A DNA stretch of 64,000 bases, taken from positions 6,572,001 through 6,636,000 of the forward strand of contig NZ_CP107935.1 in assembly GCF_036038375.1 (NCBI RefSeq). The letters are read 5' to 3'. This stretch comes from Streptomyces sp. NBC_00414 (GTDB taxonomy: Bacteria > Actinomycetota > Actinomycetes > Streptomycetales > Streptomycetaceae). Positions 44,661 to 53,901 of the stretch are shown here, in pieces. Each line of letters opens with the position of its first letter. The stretch's first letter is position 1. The position numbers were made by a program, and so were the translations under genes. The notes beneath the pieces were generated by a model that was not told the DNA's origin, did no database searches, and saw only the letters and a list, made by a program, of their open reading frames with translations.

Positions 44661-46728
44661 GCGGCAGCCTTCGGGTGACGGAACGGAGGGCGGTACGGAA
44701 GGCGGGTGCGACGGCCTGGACGCCGAGCAACCGGAGCAGCAGGACATAGACGAACGTGACGGTCAGGCCGCCGGTGAGCAGGGCGAGTTCGGGCGATTCG
44801 AAACGGCTCGCGACCAGGGCCCCCGCCACGGCCGCGCACACGGCCGCACGGAACGGCTTGGTGAGTTCGTGGACGACCCCGCGGGTGCGGATCGGCACGC
44901 TGCGCCGCTCGTTCATGCCGGACAGCAGCAGTGCCGCGGTGAGGGTGATCCCGATCGCGTTCGCGGCGGCGATCCCGGAGACCCCCCAGGCGTCGACGGT
45001 CCCCGCGCCGATCCACGAGGTCGCGACGATGCCCGCGGCCATCGCGGCGAGCGGGTACCAGGTGGGCCGGCCGGCCGAGAAGTACGTCCGCACGAGCGCG
45101 CCCACCAGGGTGTGGCCGAGCAGCCCCACCGAGTAGACCCGCATGACGGTCGCCGTCGCCGCCGTGTCCTGCGCGGTGAACGCGCCCCGCTGGAAAAGGA
45201 GTTGGATGATCTGCGGCGCACAGGCGAAGACCGCCGCCGCGCCCAGCAGCACTATGCACGAGGCGACCGCGACATCGCGCTCGACACGGCTGCGGGCCCG
45301 CTCGGTGTCGCCCTCGGCGAGCGCCTGCGCCAGCACCGGGAAGGTGACGGTGCACAGCATCAGCGAGAGGGTCATCGGGATCTGGGCGACCTTCTGCGCG
45401 TAGTTCAGGTGCGAGATGGCTCCGGAGGGCAGGTTGGAGGCGAGGTAGCGCTCGATGAGGACCTGGGACTGACGGCAGAGGGCGAAGAGCAGGACCGGGG
45501 TGACGAGGGCGAGGTTCACCGAGTGCGTCATGGACCGCTCGGCCACCGGGCTTTCGGTGCCCGTGGTCACCCGGGTCTCGGCGAGGGCGGTCTCGGAAGT
45601 CGCGGCCGAAGCCGAGGCTGAGGCTGATGCTTCGGTTGCGCCTGTGCGTGCGCCTGCGCCTGTGCGTGCACCTGCGCTTGGGCTTGCGGTCGAGGTCGCC
45701 GACCTGTGGCGGCCGAAGAGCTGCCGTACGAGGGCGGGGGTCTGCGCCGCCACCATCAGACAGCCGCCCAGCGCGACGCCGACGGCCGCCGACCGCACCC
45801 CCCAGCGCCCGCCGAGGACGAACATCGCCGTGATGATGCCGGTGTTGTAGGCGACGTAGATGGCGGCCGGAGCCAGGAAGCGGCGGTGCGCGCGCAAGGC
45901 CGCGCTGCAGTAGCCGGCGAGCCCGAAGCTCAGGACACAGGTCGCCGTCAGCCGGGTGCAGTCGACCGCGAGCCCGGGGTCGGGCAGTCCCGGCGCCAGC
46001 CCCGCGACCAGGTACGGAGCCCCGGCCATCAGCAGTGCGGAGACCGCCACCAGGGCCAGCGCGATGCGGGGCAGTGTCGAGGCGACGAGGGCCCGGACGG
46101 GGTCCCCGGCGGCTCCGCGGGCCCGCCGTGCCACGGCCAGGCTGAACGCCGGGACCAGCACGAAGGCCATCCCGTCCTCGATCAGCAGCGTCGCCGCGAC
46201 CTCCGGCACCGTCCACGCGACGAGAAAGGCGTCCGTCTCGGTGCCTGCGCCGAAGAGATGCGCGAGCGCCTGGTCCCGGCCCAGGCCGAGCAGCGCGCCC
46301 GCGATGGAGAGAACGGCGGTGACGAGCGTCGCCTTGGCGAGGAACCCACGGGTGGGCGGGGTGACTTCGGCGGGGCGGCCTCCGGCGGGCCCGACGTTCC
46401 CGGAAGCGGAAGCGGAAGCGGAACCGGAAGCGGAACCGGAACCGGAAGCGATGTCGGTGTGGGCGTGGGTGGCCGTCTCGGTGGCGATGGTCCCACCGGG
46501 TGTGGCGTCGGCCGTCGCCACGCGGGCGCCGGGCAACTGGACCTCGTCCTCGCCCCCGGCCGTGGCGTCACCGTGCTTCTCGGCCGCGGTCCCGGTCCCG
46601 GCCTTGGCCCCGGCTTCGGCTCCGGCCCCGGGGCCGGTTCCGGTCCCAGCCTTGGTTCCCGTCCGCCGATGGCGGCCCCTTCGCGCCGTCGTCCCCTCGC
46701 CCTCGGCCCGGGAAGGCGTCACCGTCAT
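44644..46728 (-). CDS. MurJ/MVIN-type lipid-linked oligosaccharide flippase (Wzx role)
   Basis: 694 residues from ATG 46728, overlapping the polymerase stop (ATGA). A long disordered N-terminus (about 1-115) of Gly/Thr/Ala/Ser dipeptide-like repeats precedes about 14 membrane helices of the MOP/MurJ fold ('GLGRDQALAHLFGAGTETDA', 'QKVAQIPMTLSLMLCTVTFP', 'QLLFQRGAFTAQDTAATATV'). A second Ala/Ser/Gly/Thr-rich insert sits in the large central loop (about 380-430). In this operon it is best placed as the flippase for the exopolysaccharide unit rather than the housekeeping peptidoglycan MurJ. The hexanucleotide repeats behind the low-complexity parts are unusual. Confidence 0.85.
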   Translation of the reverse strand: MTVTPSRAEGEGTTARRGRHRRTGTKAGTGTGPGAGAEAGAKAGTGTAAEKHGDATAGGEDEVQLPGARVATADATPGGTIATETATHAHTDIASGSGSASGSASASASGNVGPAGGRPAEVTPPTRGFLAKATLVTAVLSIAGALLGLGRDQALAHLFGAGTETDAFLVAWTVPEVAATLLIEDGMAFVLVPAFSLAVARRARGAAGDPVRALVASTLPRIALALVAVSALLMAGAPYLVAGLAPGLPDPGLAVDCTRLTATCVLSFGLAGYCSAALRAHRRFLAPAAIYVAYNTGIITAMFVLGGRWGVRSAAVGVALGGCLMVAAQTPALVRQLFGRHRSATSTASPSAGARTGAGARTGATEASASASASAATSETALAETRVTTGTESPVAERSMTHSVNLALVTPVLLFALCRQSQVLIERYLASNLPSGAISHLNYAQKVAQIPMTLSLMLCTVTFPVLAQALAEGDTERARSRVERDVAVASCIVLLGAAAVFACAPQIIQLLFQRGAFTAQDTAATATVMRVYSVGLLGHTLVGALVRTYFSAGRPTWYPLAAMAAGIVATSWIGAGTVDAWGVSGIAAANAIGITLTAALLLSGMNERRSVPIRTRGVVHELTKPFRAAVCAAVAGALVASRFESPELALLTGGLTVTFVYVLLLRLLGVQAVAPAFRTALRSVTRRLPHARFR
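46401..46448. repeat. Hexanucleotide CGGAAS repeat inside the flippase gene
   Basis: Eight consecutive 6-bp units (CGGAAG or CGGAAC, plus-strand view) encode the Gly-Ser/Ala-Ser run near residue 100 of the flippase. Similar hexamer-based tracts lie at about 45600-45690 and 46560-46660. Slippage would change length by two codons and keep the frame. Confidence 0.85.
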
Positions 46729-48113
46729 CGTCGCCCAGCTCCCTCGTCGGCCCTGCCGTCGGCCCTCTCGCCGACCCCTTGGTCGGCCAGCGCCCACCAG
46801 GCGGCGAAGCCGAGGACCAGCGCGGTCAGCACGGTCGAGGGGCCGCCGATGTCGGCGTACACGAAGTCGACCAACTGCCAGACCAGCAGCCCGCACGCGA
46901 CGAGCGCGCAGTCGAGGCCGCCGGAGCCGCCGAGGCCTTCGGCGCCTTCGGGGCCGGCCGCCGAACGCCGTGCGCGGAAGAGCCGCCGCAGTCCGAGGGC
47001 CAGCAGCGCCAGCCAGCTGCCGGCCAGCGCGAGCAGCCCCAGCAGCCCCTGCTCGCTGAGGATCAGCAGATACATGTTGTGCGGTGACAGGAGCGGCTGA
47101 CGGTGGAAGCCGGCGCCCGCCCCGTCCGTGTCACTGCCCGAGGACAGCGCGAGCGAGGCGTGCCCGTCGCGATATTCGGGGAAGCCCTTCAGCCCCACCC
47201 CGGTCATCGGCCGGCCGCTCCACATGTCCACGGCGGCCGTCCACATCGTGTACCGGTCGGTCACCGACTGGTCCGGCGCGTCCGCGACCTGCGTGATGCT
47301 GCTGATCCGCTCCTGGAGCATCGCGGAGCCCACCCCGAGCCCGCCCACCAGGACCACCGAGGCCGCGAACACCGCGGCGAACACCTGTACGGCCCGCCGC
47401 ATCCCGGCGAGCACGAGCTGTACCCCGCACGCCACCGCCGTCGCGATCCACGCCCCCCGGCTGAAGGACAGCGCGAGCGGCACCACCAGCGCGAGCGCGC
47501 ACACCGCCGCCACGGTCCGCTGCCGCGCGGGCCCGGACCCGAGCGCGAGACCGAGCGCGCACATCAGACCGAAGGCCACCACGGCCGCCATGCCCATGAC
47601 GTCCGTCGGCCCGAACGTGCCCACGGCCCGGATCATCTCGCCCTGGTACGAGGCCCCGGTCCCGGTCACGAACTGGTGGACCCCGATCGCCCCCTGCCAC
47701 AGCGCCAGCCCGACGAGGGACCAGGCGACCAGACGGGCGTCACGGCGGTCGCGGATCAGCAGCAGCACCGCCGCAGGCACCAGCACGAAGATCTGCAGAT
47801 AGCGTACGAGCCCCTCGGCCCCCACCCCGGCCGTGGCCGCGCCGGCCGCCGCGACCGCGACCCCGACGACGGGCAGCCCGAGCACGACGGCCGCGGTAGG
47901 GGACAGGGGGCGCCGCCGGCCGCGTACCAGACGCAGTGCGCAGCACACCACGACCAGCCCGGACACGGCGTCGGCGATGGTGCCGCCGCCGTCCGCCGAG
48001 ACCGGCAGCGCGAGCATGGCGACCAGGGCGATCACCGGCAGCACGGGCAGGAAGCGGCGGGGCGCCGAGGCCAGGACGGTGGCCGACGGCGGGGCGGACA
48101 GGACCTGGGTCAC
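46725..48113 (-). CDS. O-antigen ligase/polymerase-like membrane protein (Wzy role)
   Basis: 462 residues from GTG 48113, with about 12 hydrophobic helices. The large periplasmic-side loop before the last helices holds 'MWTAAVDMWSGRPMTGVGLKG' and 'SPHNMYLLILSEQGLLGLLA', the standard pattern of Wzy_C/O-antigen ligase proteins. It would polymerise the lipid-linked repeat units outside the membrane. It lies 4 bp after the sugar transferase gene and overlaps the flippase start. Confidence 0.85.
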   Translation of the reverse strand: MTQVLSAPPSATVLASAPRRFLPVLPVIALVAMLALPVSADGGGTIADAVSGLVVVCCALRLVRGRRRPLSPTAAVVLGLPVVGVAVAAAGAATAGVGAEGLVRYLQIFVLVPAAVLLLIRDRRDARLVAWSLVGLALWQGAIGVHQFVTGTGASYQGEMIRAVGTFGPTDVMGMAAVVAFGLMCALGLALGSGPARQRTVAAVCALALVVPLALSFSRGAWIATAVACGVQLVLAGMRRAVQVFAAVFAASVVLVGGLGVGSAMLQERISSITQVADAPDQSVTDRYTMWTAAVDMWSGRPMTGVGLKGFPEYRDGHASLALSSGSDTDGAGAGFHRQPLLSPHNMYLLILSEQGLLGLLALAGSWLALLALGLRRLFRARRSAAGPEGAEGLGGSGGLDCALVACGLLVWQLVDFVYADIGGPSTVLTALVLGFAAWWALADQGVGERADGRADEGAGRR

Positions 48114-48117
48114 CGGT

Positions 48118-49620
48118 TCAGCTCCCCGTCGGACGCACGAGCGAGACCGCGGTGCGCACCAGGATGCAGACGTCCTGCCAGAGCGACCAGTTGTCGATGT
48201 ACGCGTTGTCGAACCGGCAGCGGTCCTCGATCGAGGTGTCGCCGCGCAGCCCGTGGATCTGCGCGAGCCCGGTGATGCCGGTACGCATCCGGTGGCGGGC
48301 CGCGTAACCGGGATACGTCTGGCTGAACTGGCCCACGAAGAAGGGCCGTTCGGGGCGCGGGCCGACCAGGCTCATGTCGCCCCAGAAGACGTTCCACAGC
48401 TGGAGCAGCTCGTCCAGCGAGCTCCGTCGCAGGAAGCGGCAGAACCAGACCATCTCGTGCTCGTTCGCCACGCTCCAGCGGGTCGCCGCCTCGTGCGCGT
48501 CGACCGGCCGGTGCGTACGGAACTTCAGCAGGGTGAACGGTCGCCCGTCCTTGCCGATGCGCTCCTGCCGGAACACCACACCGGGTCCGTCGACGGCCCG
48601 CAGCACGACCGCGCAGACCAGCAGCACCGGACTGACCAGCAGCAGCAGGACCCCGGACACCAGTACGTCGAGCAGCCGCTTCCCGGCGCTCCCGTACCGC
48701 CGCCCCATGGGCAGCCGCCGGCAGGCGAACCCGGCGAGCCGGTCGGACCGCCCGTACGCCGACGAGTCCGAGCGCACCTCCCACACGGCGCAGCCCGACT
48801 CACCCAACGCCCGCAGCAGCGGGACCTGTTCGGACCAGCCGGACGGTTCCACGGCGAGCACGTCCTGCACGCCGTTCTGGATGAGGGCGCGCTGGACCTC
48901 CTCGCCGGTGGTCAGCACCGGCAGCCCCTCGCCGTCGCTCGCCGCGTCGGCGACGACGCCCACCGGGCGTACTCCGCAGCCCGGATGGCGCAGGAGGGCG
49001 GCCGCCACCCGCTGCGCGTCGGCGGTGCGGCCGACCACCAGGGCCGCGCGCGGGCGCCGCAGGAGCGCCCGGCGCCGGTGCCCGTGCACGACGCCCCGGC
49101 CCGCGCAGCTCAGCAGCGCCTGCACCGCGCAGCCGAGGACCAGGGCGCGGGCGGACAGCGCGTGCTGCGGGGAGTACGTGGCCAGCAGGGCCGCGAGGGC
49201 ACACCAGCTCAGCGCGATCCGGCCGCAGACGGCGGGCAGTTCGTCCAGTAAGGCGGGCACGGCGGGGGTGTGCGCGGCGCGGTACAGCGACCCGTGCGCG
49301 TTGAGCCGGAGCACCGCGAGCACCAGCAGGGCGAGTGGAAGCGGATGCGGCCAGGGCAGCGCCAGAACACCGCCGGCCAGCGCCGCGCCGATGTCCACGG
49401 CGGGCAGCGGCAGCCGGGAGGGCCGCCGCGCGAAGGTCCGTCCGCCGCTGGGAAATCTGTAGCCGCCGATCTCCTCGCGCGGCGGGATGACAGAGACGGG
49501 CGAGGCGGATGAGCCGGACGAGACGGATGAGAAGGGTGGGAGGGATGGGATGGACGAGAATCCGTGGTCCGCCGCCCGCGGCCGGCCGCCGGGGGAGGGA
49601 ACGGTACTTTCCGCAGTCAC
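48118..49620 (-). CDS. Polyprenyl-phosphate sugar-1-phosphate transferase (WcaJ/ExoY family)
   Basis: 500 residues from GTG 49620, overlapping the upstream stop (GTGA). After a Ser/Pro-rich start come four hydrophobic helices, a CoA-binding-like domain (RAALVVGRTADAQRVAAALL) and a C-terminal bacterial sugar transferase domain: 'KRLLDVLVSGVLLLLVSPVL', 'FRQERIGKDGRPFTLLKFRT', 'SLDELLQLWNVFWGDMSLVG' with PRPE. It starts repeat-unit synthesis by moving a sugar phosphate to undecaprenyl phosphate, so it defines the operon as a complete Wzx/Wzy route. Confidence 0.92.
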   Translation of the reverse strand: MTAESTVPSPGGRPRAADHGFSSIPSLPPFSSVSSGSSASPVSVIPPREEIGGYRFPSGGRTFARRPSRLPLPAVDIGAALAGGVLALPWPHPLPLALLVLAVLRLNAHGSLYRAAHTPAVPALLDELPAVCGRIALSWCALAALLATYSPQHALSARALVLGCAVQALLSCAGRGVVHGHRRRALLRRPRAALVVGRTADAQRVAAALLRHPGCGVRPVGVVADAASDGEGLPVLTTGEEVQRALIQNGVQDVLAVEPSGWSEQVPLLRALGESGCAVWEVRSDSSAYGRSDRLAGFACRRLPMGRRYGSAGKRLLDVLVSGVLLLLVSPVLLVCAVVLRAVDGPGVVFRQERIGKDGRPFTLLKFRTHRPVDAHEAATRWSVANEHEMVWFCRFLRRSSLDELLQLWNVFWGDMSLVGPRPERPFFVGQFSQTYPGYAARHRMRTGITGLAQIHGLRGDTSIEDRCRFDNAYIDNWSLWQDVCILVRTAVSLVRPTGS

Positions 49621-50927
49621 GTGTGGATGGACTCCCTGCACTCGGTGTGGTCCACGCCCGTGTTCCGTCCGGTCGGCCAGGTGCCGATCAGATCGCGGTA
49701 CACGTCGGCGACGGCCGCGGCCGTGCGCCGCACGTCGTGCGTGGTCGTTACGTACCGGCGCCCCTGATGACCGAGCGACTCGCGCAGCAGCGGGTCGAGG
49801 AGCAGCTCGGCGACGGCCCCGGCCAGCGCGCCGGGCCGCTCGGACGGCACCAGGCAGCGTGCCGCCTGGCCCGGCGGCAGGCTCTCGCGCGCCCCGTCCA
49901 CATCGGTGATCACGACGGGCCGCCCGCAGGCCATGGCCTCAAGGGGCGCCAGCGCCATGCCCTCCCAGCGGGACGGCAGGACGACCAGATCGGCGGCCTG
50001 GTACCAGGGCGTGGCATCGGTGACGGCCCCGGCGAACAGCACGGACGGAGGAGCCGCGGCCCGCAGCGCCTGCGCGTCCGGCCCGTCGCCGACCAGCACG
50101 AGCCGCGCGGCGGGCACCCGCCGGGTCACCTCGTGCCACGCCTCCAGCAGGACGTCCTGTCCCTTCTGCCGGCACAGCCGCCCGACGCAGACCACCAGCG
50201 GCGCCGCCGCGTCGACCCCTTCGAGCAGCGCAATCCCGGCCCGTACGGTGTCCACCGGCGCCGGATGGAAGCCCTCGGTGTCGATGCCGTTGGGGATGAC
50301 GCTCCACCGACCCCGGATCCCCGAGCGCTGCCCGGTGCGCCGCTCGGCCTCGCTGACGCACACCACCCGCGAGGCCCAACGCGCGCCCATCCGCTCCCAG
50401 TTGAGCGCGAACAGCGCGGTGGCCCCGCCGACGGCCTCGAACGACCAGGCGTGCGGCTGGAACACGGTCGGCACCCGGCCGCGCACGGCGAGCCGCACCG
50501 CGAGACCGGCCTTGGCACTGTGTGCGTGCACGACGTCGGGGCGTACCTCGCGCACGAGCTGACGCAGACTCCGTACCTCCTGGGCGAGCCGGGGGCCCGG
50601 TGAGCGGGTCGCCTGCCAGTGCCGTACGCCGGCGCCCAGGAGTTCGGCGGCCGTCGCGAGGCCGCCGGACGGCGGACAGGCGACGGTGACCTCCGCGCCG
50701 GCCGTCAGCTGCGCCCGCACCAGGTCGGTGACGACGCGGGCCACCCCGCCGTCGACGGGCTGGGTGACGTGCAGGACCCGCGGCCCGGTGCCGGTCGGTG
50801 GGAGTTGCATACGCGCTTTCCTCGCTCGCGGGTGGCGCTCGCAGGGAGCGCGGGTGGAACTCGGACGGTCGGGAGCGGCATCGGGGGCGGAGCCGGGAAC
50901 GGAATCGGGCGCGGAGGGAAAGGGCAT
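49617..50927 (-). CDS. Glycosyltransferase family 4 (GT-B)
   Basis: 436 residues from ATG 50927, which overlaps the stop of the DUF3344 gene (TGATG). A start at Met40 (MQLPPTGTG) is also possible, since the first 40 residues are Pro/Ala/Arg-rich and not conserved. GT4 motifs: 'VTQPVDGGVARVVTDLVRAQ', 'VVHAHSAKAGLAVRLA', 'IPNGIDTEGF', and 'PSRWEGMALAPLEAMACGRP' with the E-x7-E pair. It is the second cytoplasmic sugar transferase of the operon. Confidence 0.9.
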   Translation of the reverse strand: MPFPSAPDSVPGSAPDAAPDRPSSTRAPCERHPRARKARMQLPPTGTGPRVLHVTQPVDGGVARVVTDLVRAQLTAGAEVTVACPPSGGLATAAELLGAGVRHWQATRSPGPRLAQEVRSLRQLVREVRPDVVHAHSAKAGLAVRLAVRGRVPTVFQPHAWSFEAVGGATALFALNWERMGARWASRVVCVSEAERRTGQRSGIRGRWSVIPNGIDTEGFHPAPVDTVRAGIALLEGVDAAAPLVVCVGRLCRQKGQDVLLEAWHEVTRRVPAARLVLVGDGPDAQALRAAAPPSVLFAGAVTDATPWYQAADLVVLPSRWEGMALAPLEAMACGRPVVITDVDGARESLPPGQAARCLVPSERPGALAGAVAELLLDPLLRESLGHQGRRYVTTTHDVRRTAAAVADVYRDLIGTWPTGRNTGVDHTECRESIHT

Positions 50928-52036
50928 CAGCGCTTCGCGTCGACGGCGACGAACATCGCGCCGGTCCAGGCCGCGTCCCGTGACGACAGCCGGAAGTCCA
51001 GCCGGTCCCCGCCACGCCGCAGGCCCTCGCGCAGATCGAGGACGTCGGAGTCGTACCCGAGCGTGTTCGCATACGCGGGCGTCCGCCGGGAGGCCGTCCC
51101 GTCGAACTCGCCGATCGTCGAGTTCAGTACGTCGTCCCGGGGGTTGGTGCCGTCGCCGAGAGCGACCGCCCCGCCCCGCCCGTCGGACACGGTGAGCGAG
51201 TCGCCGGTCCGCCCGCGGTCGCCGTTGTAGGCGACGAGCCCCAGGCGGCCGGCCGCTCCCGCGGGGAAGTTCATGCCGTCCACCCGGACCGCCTGGTCGT
51301 CACCTGGACCCAGCGGGCCGAAGCCGTCCCAGATCGCCAGGTGCCGCAGCGGCTCCGACTCCTTCTCGTACGCGACCATCAGCGTCCAGCCGCCCCACGC
51401 GCCGGCCGCCGAGTGACCCATCGCCACATTGACCTGCGCCACGGTGTACGCGCCCGCGCCGCTCGACCGCACCAGCCGCGTGACGTCCGCCGAGGCCTGG
51501 AAGGCGTCCGCGCCGTGCGCCACCCGGTGCCCGACGAGGGTGTCCGCGAGCACTTCCTTGTACCGGCCGCCGGACTCGGCGATCAGCACCCGTCCGTTGT
51601 CCTTGGGCGGCTTCTGCTCACCGACCCGCAGATTCCCGCCCCAGTACAGCCGCGCGTACGAGACGCGGGCGCCGGCCGGCAACCGGACCTCGGCGCTGCT
51701 GGAGTTGTAGGTGTTCGGATCCTTGTCGATGTCGATGTAGAACATGTCGAAGCCGTCGTTGGCGACCGCCCGGCCCGCGCGTGCGGTGGGGCAGGACACC
51801 GCCGTCGGCGCGACGGGCCCGCGACAGGTGATCGACGAGTTGGCCGCCCGGACGATCCCGCCGTGCCCGAGCGCGCGGTACCGCTGTGTGAACGTGAGGC
51901 TCTCCGCCTCGGCGGCGGCCGGTGCGTCCGGCGGGGCGGGGGCGGCCGCGGCCGGTCCGCCCGGCACCCACAAAGAGGCGAGGGAAAAAGCACCCACCAT
52001 CCCACGGCGCAGCAGAAGACCCAGGGAATTGCGCAT
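50927..52036 (-). CDS. Secreted DUF3344-like protein, first gene of the polysaccharide operon
   Basis: 369 residues from ATG 52036; the frame to 52147 is rejected for lack of an SD. A signal peptide (RRGMVGAFSLASLWVPGG, cleaved near Ala-Ala) is followed by a beta-rich domain: 'DGFDMFYIDIDKDPNTYNSS', 'ARVSYARLYWGGNLR', 'WGGWTLMVAYEKESEPLRHL'. This resembles the DUF3344 family of extracellular proteins. The function is unknown; a scaffold or adhesin on the hyphal surface is plausible. Coupling to the glycosyltransferase gene ties it to polysaccharide production. Confidence 0.72.
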   Translation of the reverse strand: MRNSLGLLLRRGMVGAFSLASLWVPGGPAAAAPAPPDAPAAAEAESLTFTQRYRALGHGGIVRAANSSITCRGPVAPTAVSCPTARAGRAVANDGFDMFYIDIDKDPNTYNSSSAEVRLPAGARVSYARLYWGGNLRVGEQKPPKDNGRVLIAESGGRYKEVLADTLVGHRVAHGADAFQASADVTRLVRSSGAGAYTVAQVNVAMGHSAAGAWGGWTLMVAYEKESEPLRHLAIWDGFGPLGPGDDQAVRVDGMNFPAGAAGRLGLVAYNGDRGRTGDSLTVSDGRGGAVALGDGTNPRDDVLNSTIGEFDGTASRRTPAYANTLGYDSDVLDLREGLRRGGDRLDFRLSSRDAAWTGAMFVAVDAKR

Positions 52037-52384
52037 GACCGGCGTTGCCCTTTCGGGGGGAATTTCGGCGGCAGAGGTTCTGACCCTTGCGGGCGGACGA
52101 GATGTGGACATCACACGAATGCCGCCATGACTCCCCGTCTGTTTCAAGCGGTCTGAGGAGGTCCGGGGAGGAACGCAACTGTAGCCGCTATCCGTATTTA
52201 TCGGTGAAACCCGTCAAGTGTGTCGGAATCGTGTGCATACCCCGGGATAACCCCTTGGCGCGCTTCTGGTAACGGCTCGGAGCGTCACTCTTTTGGAGGC
52301 ACAACCCGCGCCCGCGCCACGCGTTGATTCCAGAGCCGGGCACCCCGCCCGGCTGTTGTTTCGATCCCAAGGAGCACCTTCTCC
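52037..52384. other. Divergent gap between the polysaccharide operon and a chaplin gene
   Basis: No gene is seen. The middle part (about 52180-52260) is the most AT-rich stretch nearby and must hold both promoters. GGTAAC at 52268-52273 resembles a sigma-BldN -35 hexamer, but no CGTTGA-like hexamer lies 16 bp downstream, so I do not assign a promoter. Confidence 0.5.
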
Positions 52385-52624
52385 ATGTCGCGTATCGCGA
52401 AGGGCCTGGTCTTCACCTCCGTTGCCGCCGCCGCCATGGCGGGCACCGCCGGCATCGCCGCCGCCGACAGTGACGCGCACGGCGCCGCCGCCAACTCCCC
52501 GGGTGTCCTGTCGGGCAACCTGGTGCAGGTCCCCGTCCACGTGCCGATCAACCTGTGCGGCAACACCGTGAACGTCATCGCGCTGCTGAACCCGGCGTTC
52601 GGCAACGAGTGCGCGAACGACTGA
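52385..52624 (+). CDS. chpF: Short chaplin (ChpF-like)
   Basis: A 79-residue secreted protein: signal peptide (to about 29, ending AAA), then one chaplin domain with 'NSPGVLSGNLVQVPVHVPIN', Cys in LCGNTVNVIALLNPAFGN and Cys in NECAND. It is an amyloid-forming surfactant of aerial hyphae. It is divergent from the polysaccharide operon and followed by a terminator. The symbol is by position relative to S. coelicolor, from memory. Confidence 0.92.
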   Translation: MSRIAKGLVFTSVAAAAMAGTAGIAAADSDAHGAAANSPGVLSGNLVQVPVHVPINLCGNTVNVIALLNPAFGNECAND

Positions 52625-52642
52625 CGTCGAAGCCCGGCCCCT

Positions 52643-52677
52643 GATCGGCCGTCCTCCCACCGGGAGGGCGGCCGATC
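52643..52677 (+). terminator. Stem-loop after the chaplin gene
   Basis: Long hairpin from GATCGGCCG to CGGCCGATC (52643-52677), about 16 bp with one G-T pair and a 3-nt loop. Confidence 0.75.
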
Positions 52678-52871
52678 CGCGTTGCCCCGAATGGAGGGAG
52701 GGGCGGCGAGTGCCTTCGGCGGGCACGGCCATGGCGGCTCATCAGGGACAACGGTCACGGTGACGGGTGCGGGCCGCCGCGGTGCGCGGGCGATCGGTTG
52801 CAGGCGGGGGGCGCCGCTTCCACGGTGAGGACAAGACCCGACGCACCGAAGCACCACCGAAAGGACCCTCC

Positions 52872-53615
52872 ATGCGTGCTCTGCCCGCGCGGCGTATCGC
52901 GACCTCCGCACTCTGCGCCGCGTTCCTGCTGGGGATCGCCGGACCCGTCGCCGTGGCCGCCGACCACGACTCGGCGCACGACACCCGTGCCGCGGCGGTC
53001 CCCGCCACGGCGGTCGGGGCGCCGGTGCCCGAGGCGGACGCCCTGCTGGCACAGGTCACGAGCCTCGGCGATGTCGCCGGAGTGCTGAAGCCTGTCACCG
53101 ACCTCCTCGCCGCCGCGCTCAAGGCCGACGGCGGGAAACTCCCCGCCGCCGACGCCACCAGGCTCGGCGACGCGGTGAAGGAGGCCATCGCCAAGGTCAC
53201 CGCGGCGGCCCCGGCCGCTCCGCAGACCCCGCCGGCGAAGACACCGACCGAGCCGAAGACGCCGATCGATCCGCAGACACCGACCGGGCCGCAGGTACCG
53301 GTCGCCCCGCCGGCGATCCTGCCGGCGCTTCCCGGCGCGCCCGCGCTCCCGATGCCGGGGGCCGCCGGCCACGTCGCCGCGCCCGACCTCAAGGCCGACG
53401 CGCTCAAGGCCCTGCAGAGCTCGGTCGACGCCCTGGTCCAGGCGGCGGCAGGCGGCGACGCCACCGCGCTGGGGGCAGCCGCGAAGCAGGTCGTGACGGG
53501 CCTGGTCAACTTCGTCGCCGCGGTGGCGGTGGGCGGCGGTCTGCCCGCACCGAACCTGCCGGGACTGCCCAAGCTGCCCGCGGACGTGCCCGCACAGTCG
53601 GGGATCGGTGGCTGA
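52872..53615 (+). CDS. Secreted Ala/Pro-rich protein of unknown function
   Basis: 247 residues from ATG 52872 with an AAAGGA Shine-Dalgarno; the 52767 extension is rejected. A signal peptide (to about 30, VAVAA) precedes a helical segment (about 55-115), a Pro/Thr-rich repeat region (KTPTEPKTPIDPQTPTGP), a second helical segment and a Gly/Pro-rich tail (LPAPNLPGLPKLP). No known domain is recognised. It sits between a chaplin and small secreted proteins and ends at a very strong terminator, so it is expressed on its own, probably as a cell-surface protein. Confidence 0.75.
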   Translation: MRALPARRIATSALCAAFLLGIAGPVAVAADHDSAHDTRAAAVPATAVGAPVPEADALLAQVTSLGDVAGVLKPVTDLLAAALKADGGKLPAADATRLGDAVKEAIAKVTAAAPAAPQTPPAKTPTEPKTPIDPQTPTGPQVPVAPPAILPALPGAPALPMPGAAGHVAAPDLKADALKALQSSVDALVQAAAGGDATALGAAAKQVVTGLVNFVAAVAVGGGLPAPNLPGLPKLPADVPAQSGIGG

Positions 53616-53634
53616 GGCGAAGCAGCCACCGTCC

Positions 53635-53677
53635 CGGCCGTCGGGCCGGCCCGTCACCCGGGCCGGCCCGACGGCCG
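53635..53677 (+). terminator. Very strong stem-loop
   Basis: Perfect 19-bp stem (53635-53653 with 53659-53677), 5-nt loop, then TTTC. It is among the longest perfect hairpins in the window. Confidence 0.85.
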
Positions 53678-53901
53678 TTTCACGTCCCGTCTGCACAATC
53701 TTTCAGGGTTCTCATATGAGGGATCGCATTTGGTGATGAAACACAGCCTTCAATCGGGTGGGTTCCAGGAATCTTCAGCGTTCGGGGTTTCCGTCCCGAT
53801 CGGGGGTCGTTGGGCAGGACGCAGTGCGAGAGCAGGCATGCACGGTGCCTGAACACTGAGAATTCCCTCTGGTGACGCGAGTCGCCGAAGAAAGGAACAC
53901 G

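Noticed and set aside
52268..52295. Sigma-BldN promoter before chpF
   Set aside because: GGTAAC is present, but the hexamer 16 bp downstream (CTTTTG) does not resemble CGTTGA.
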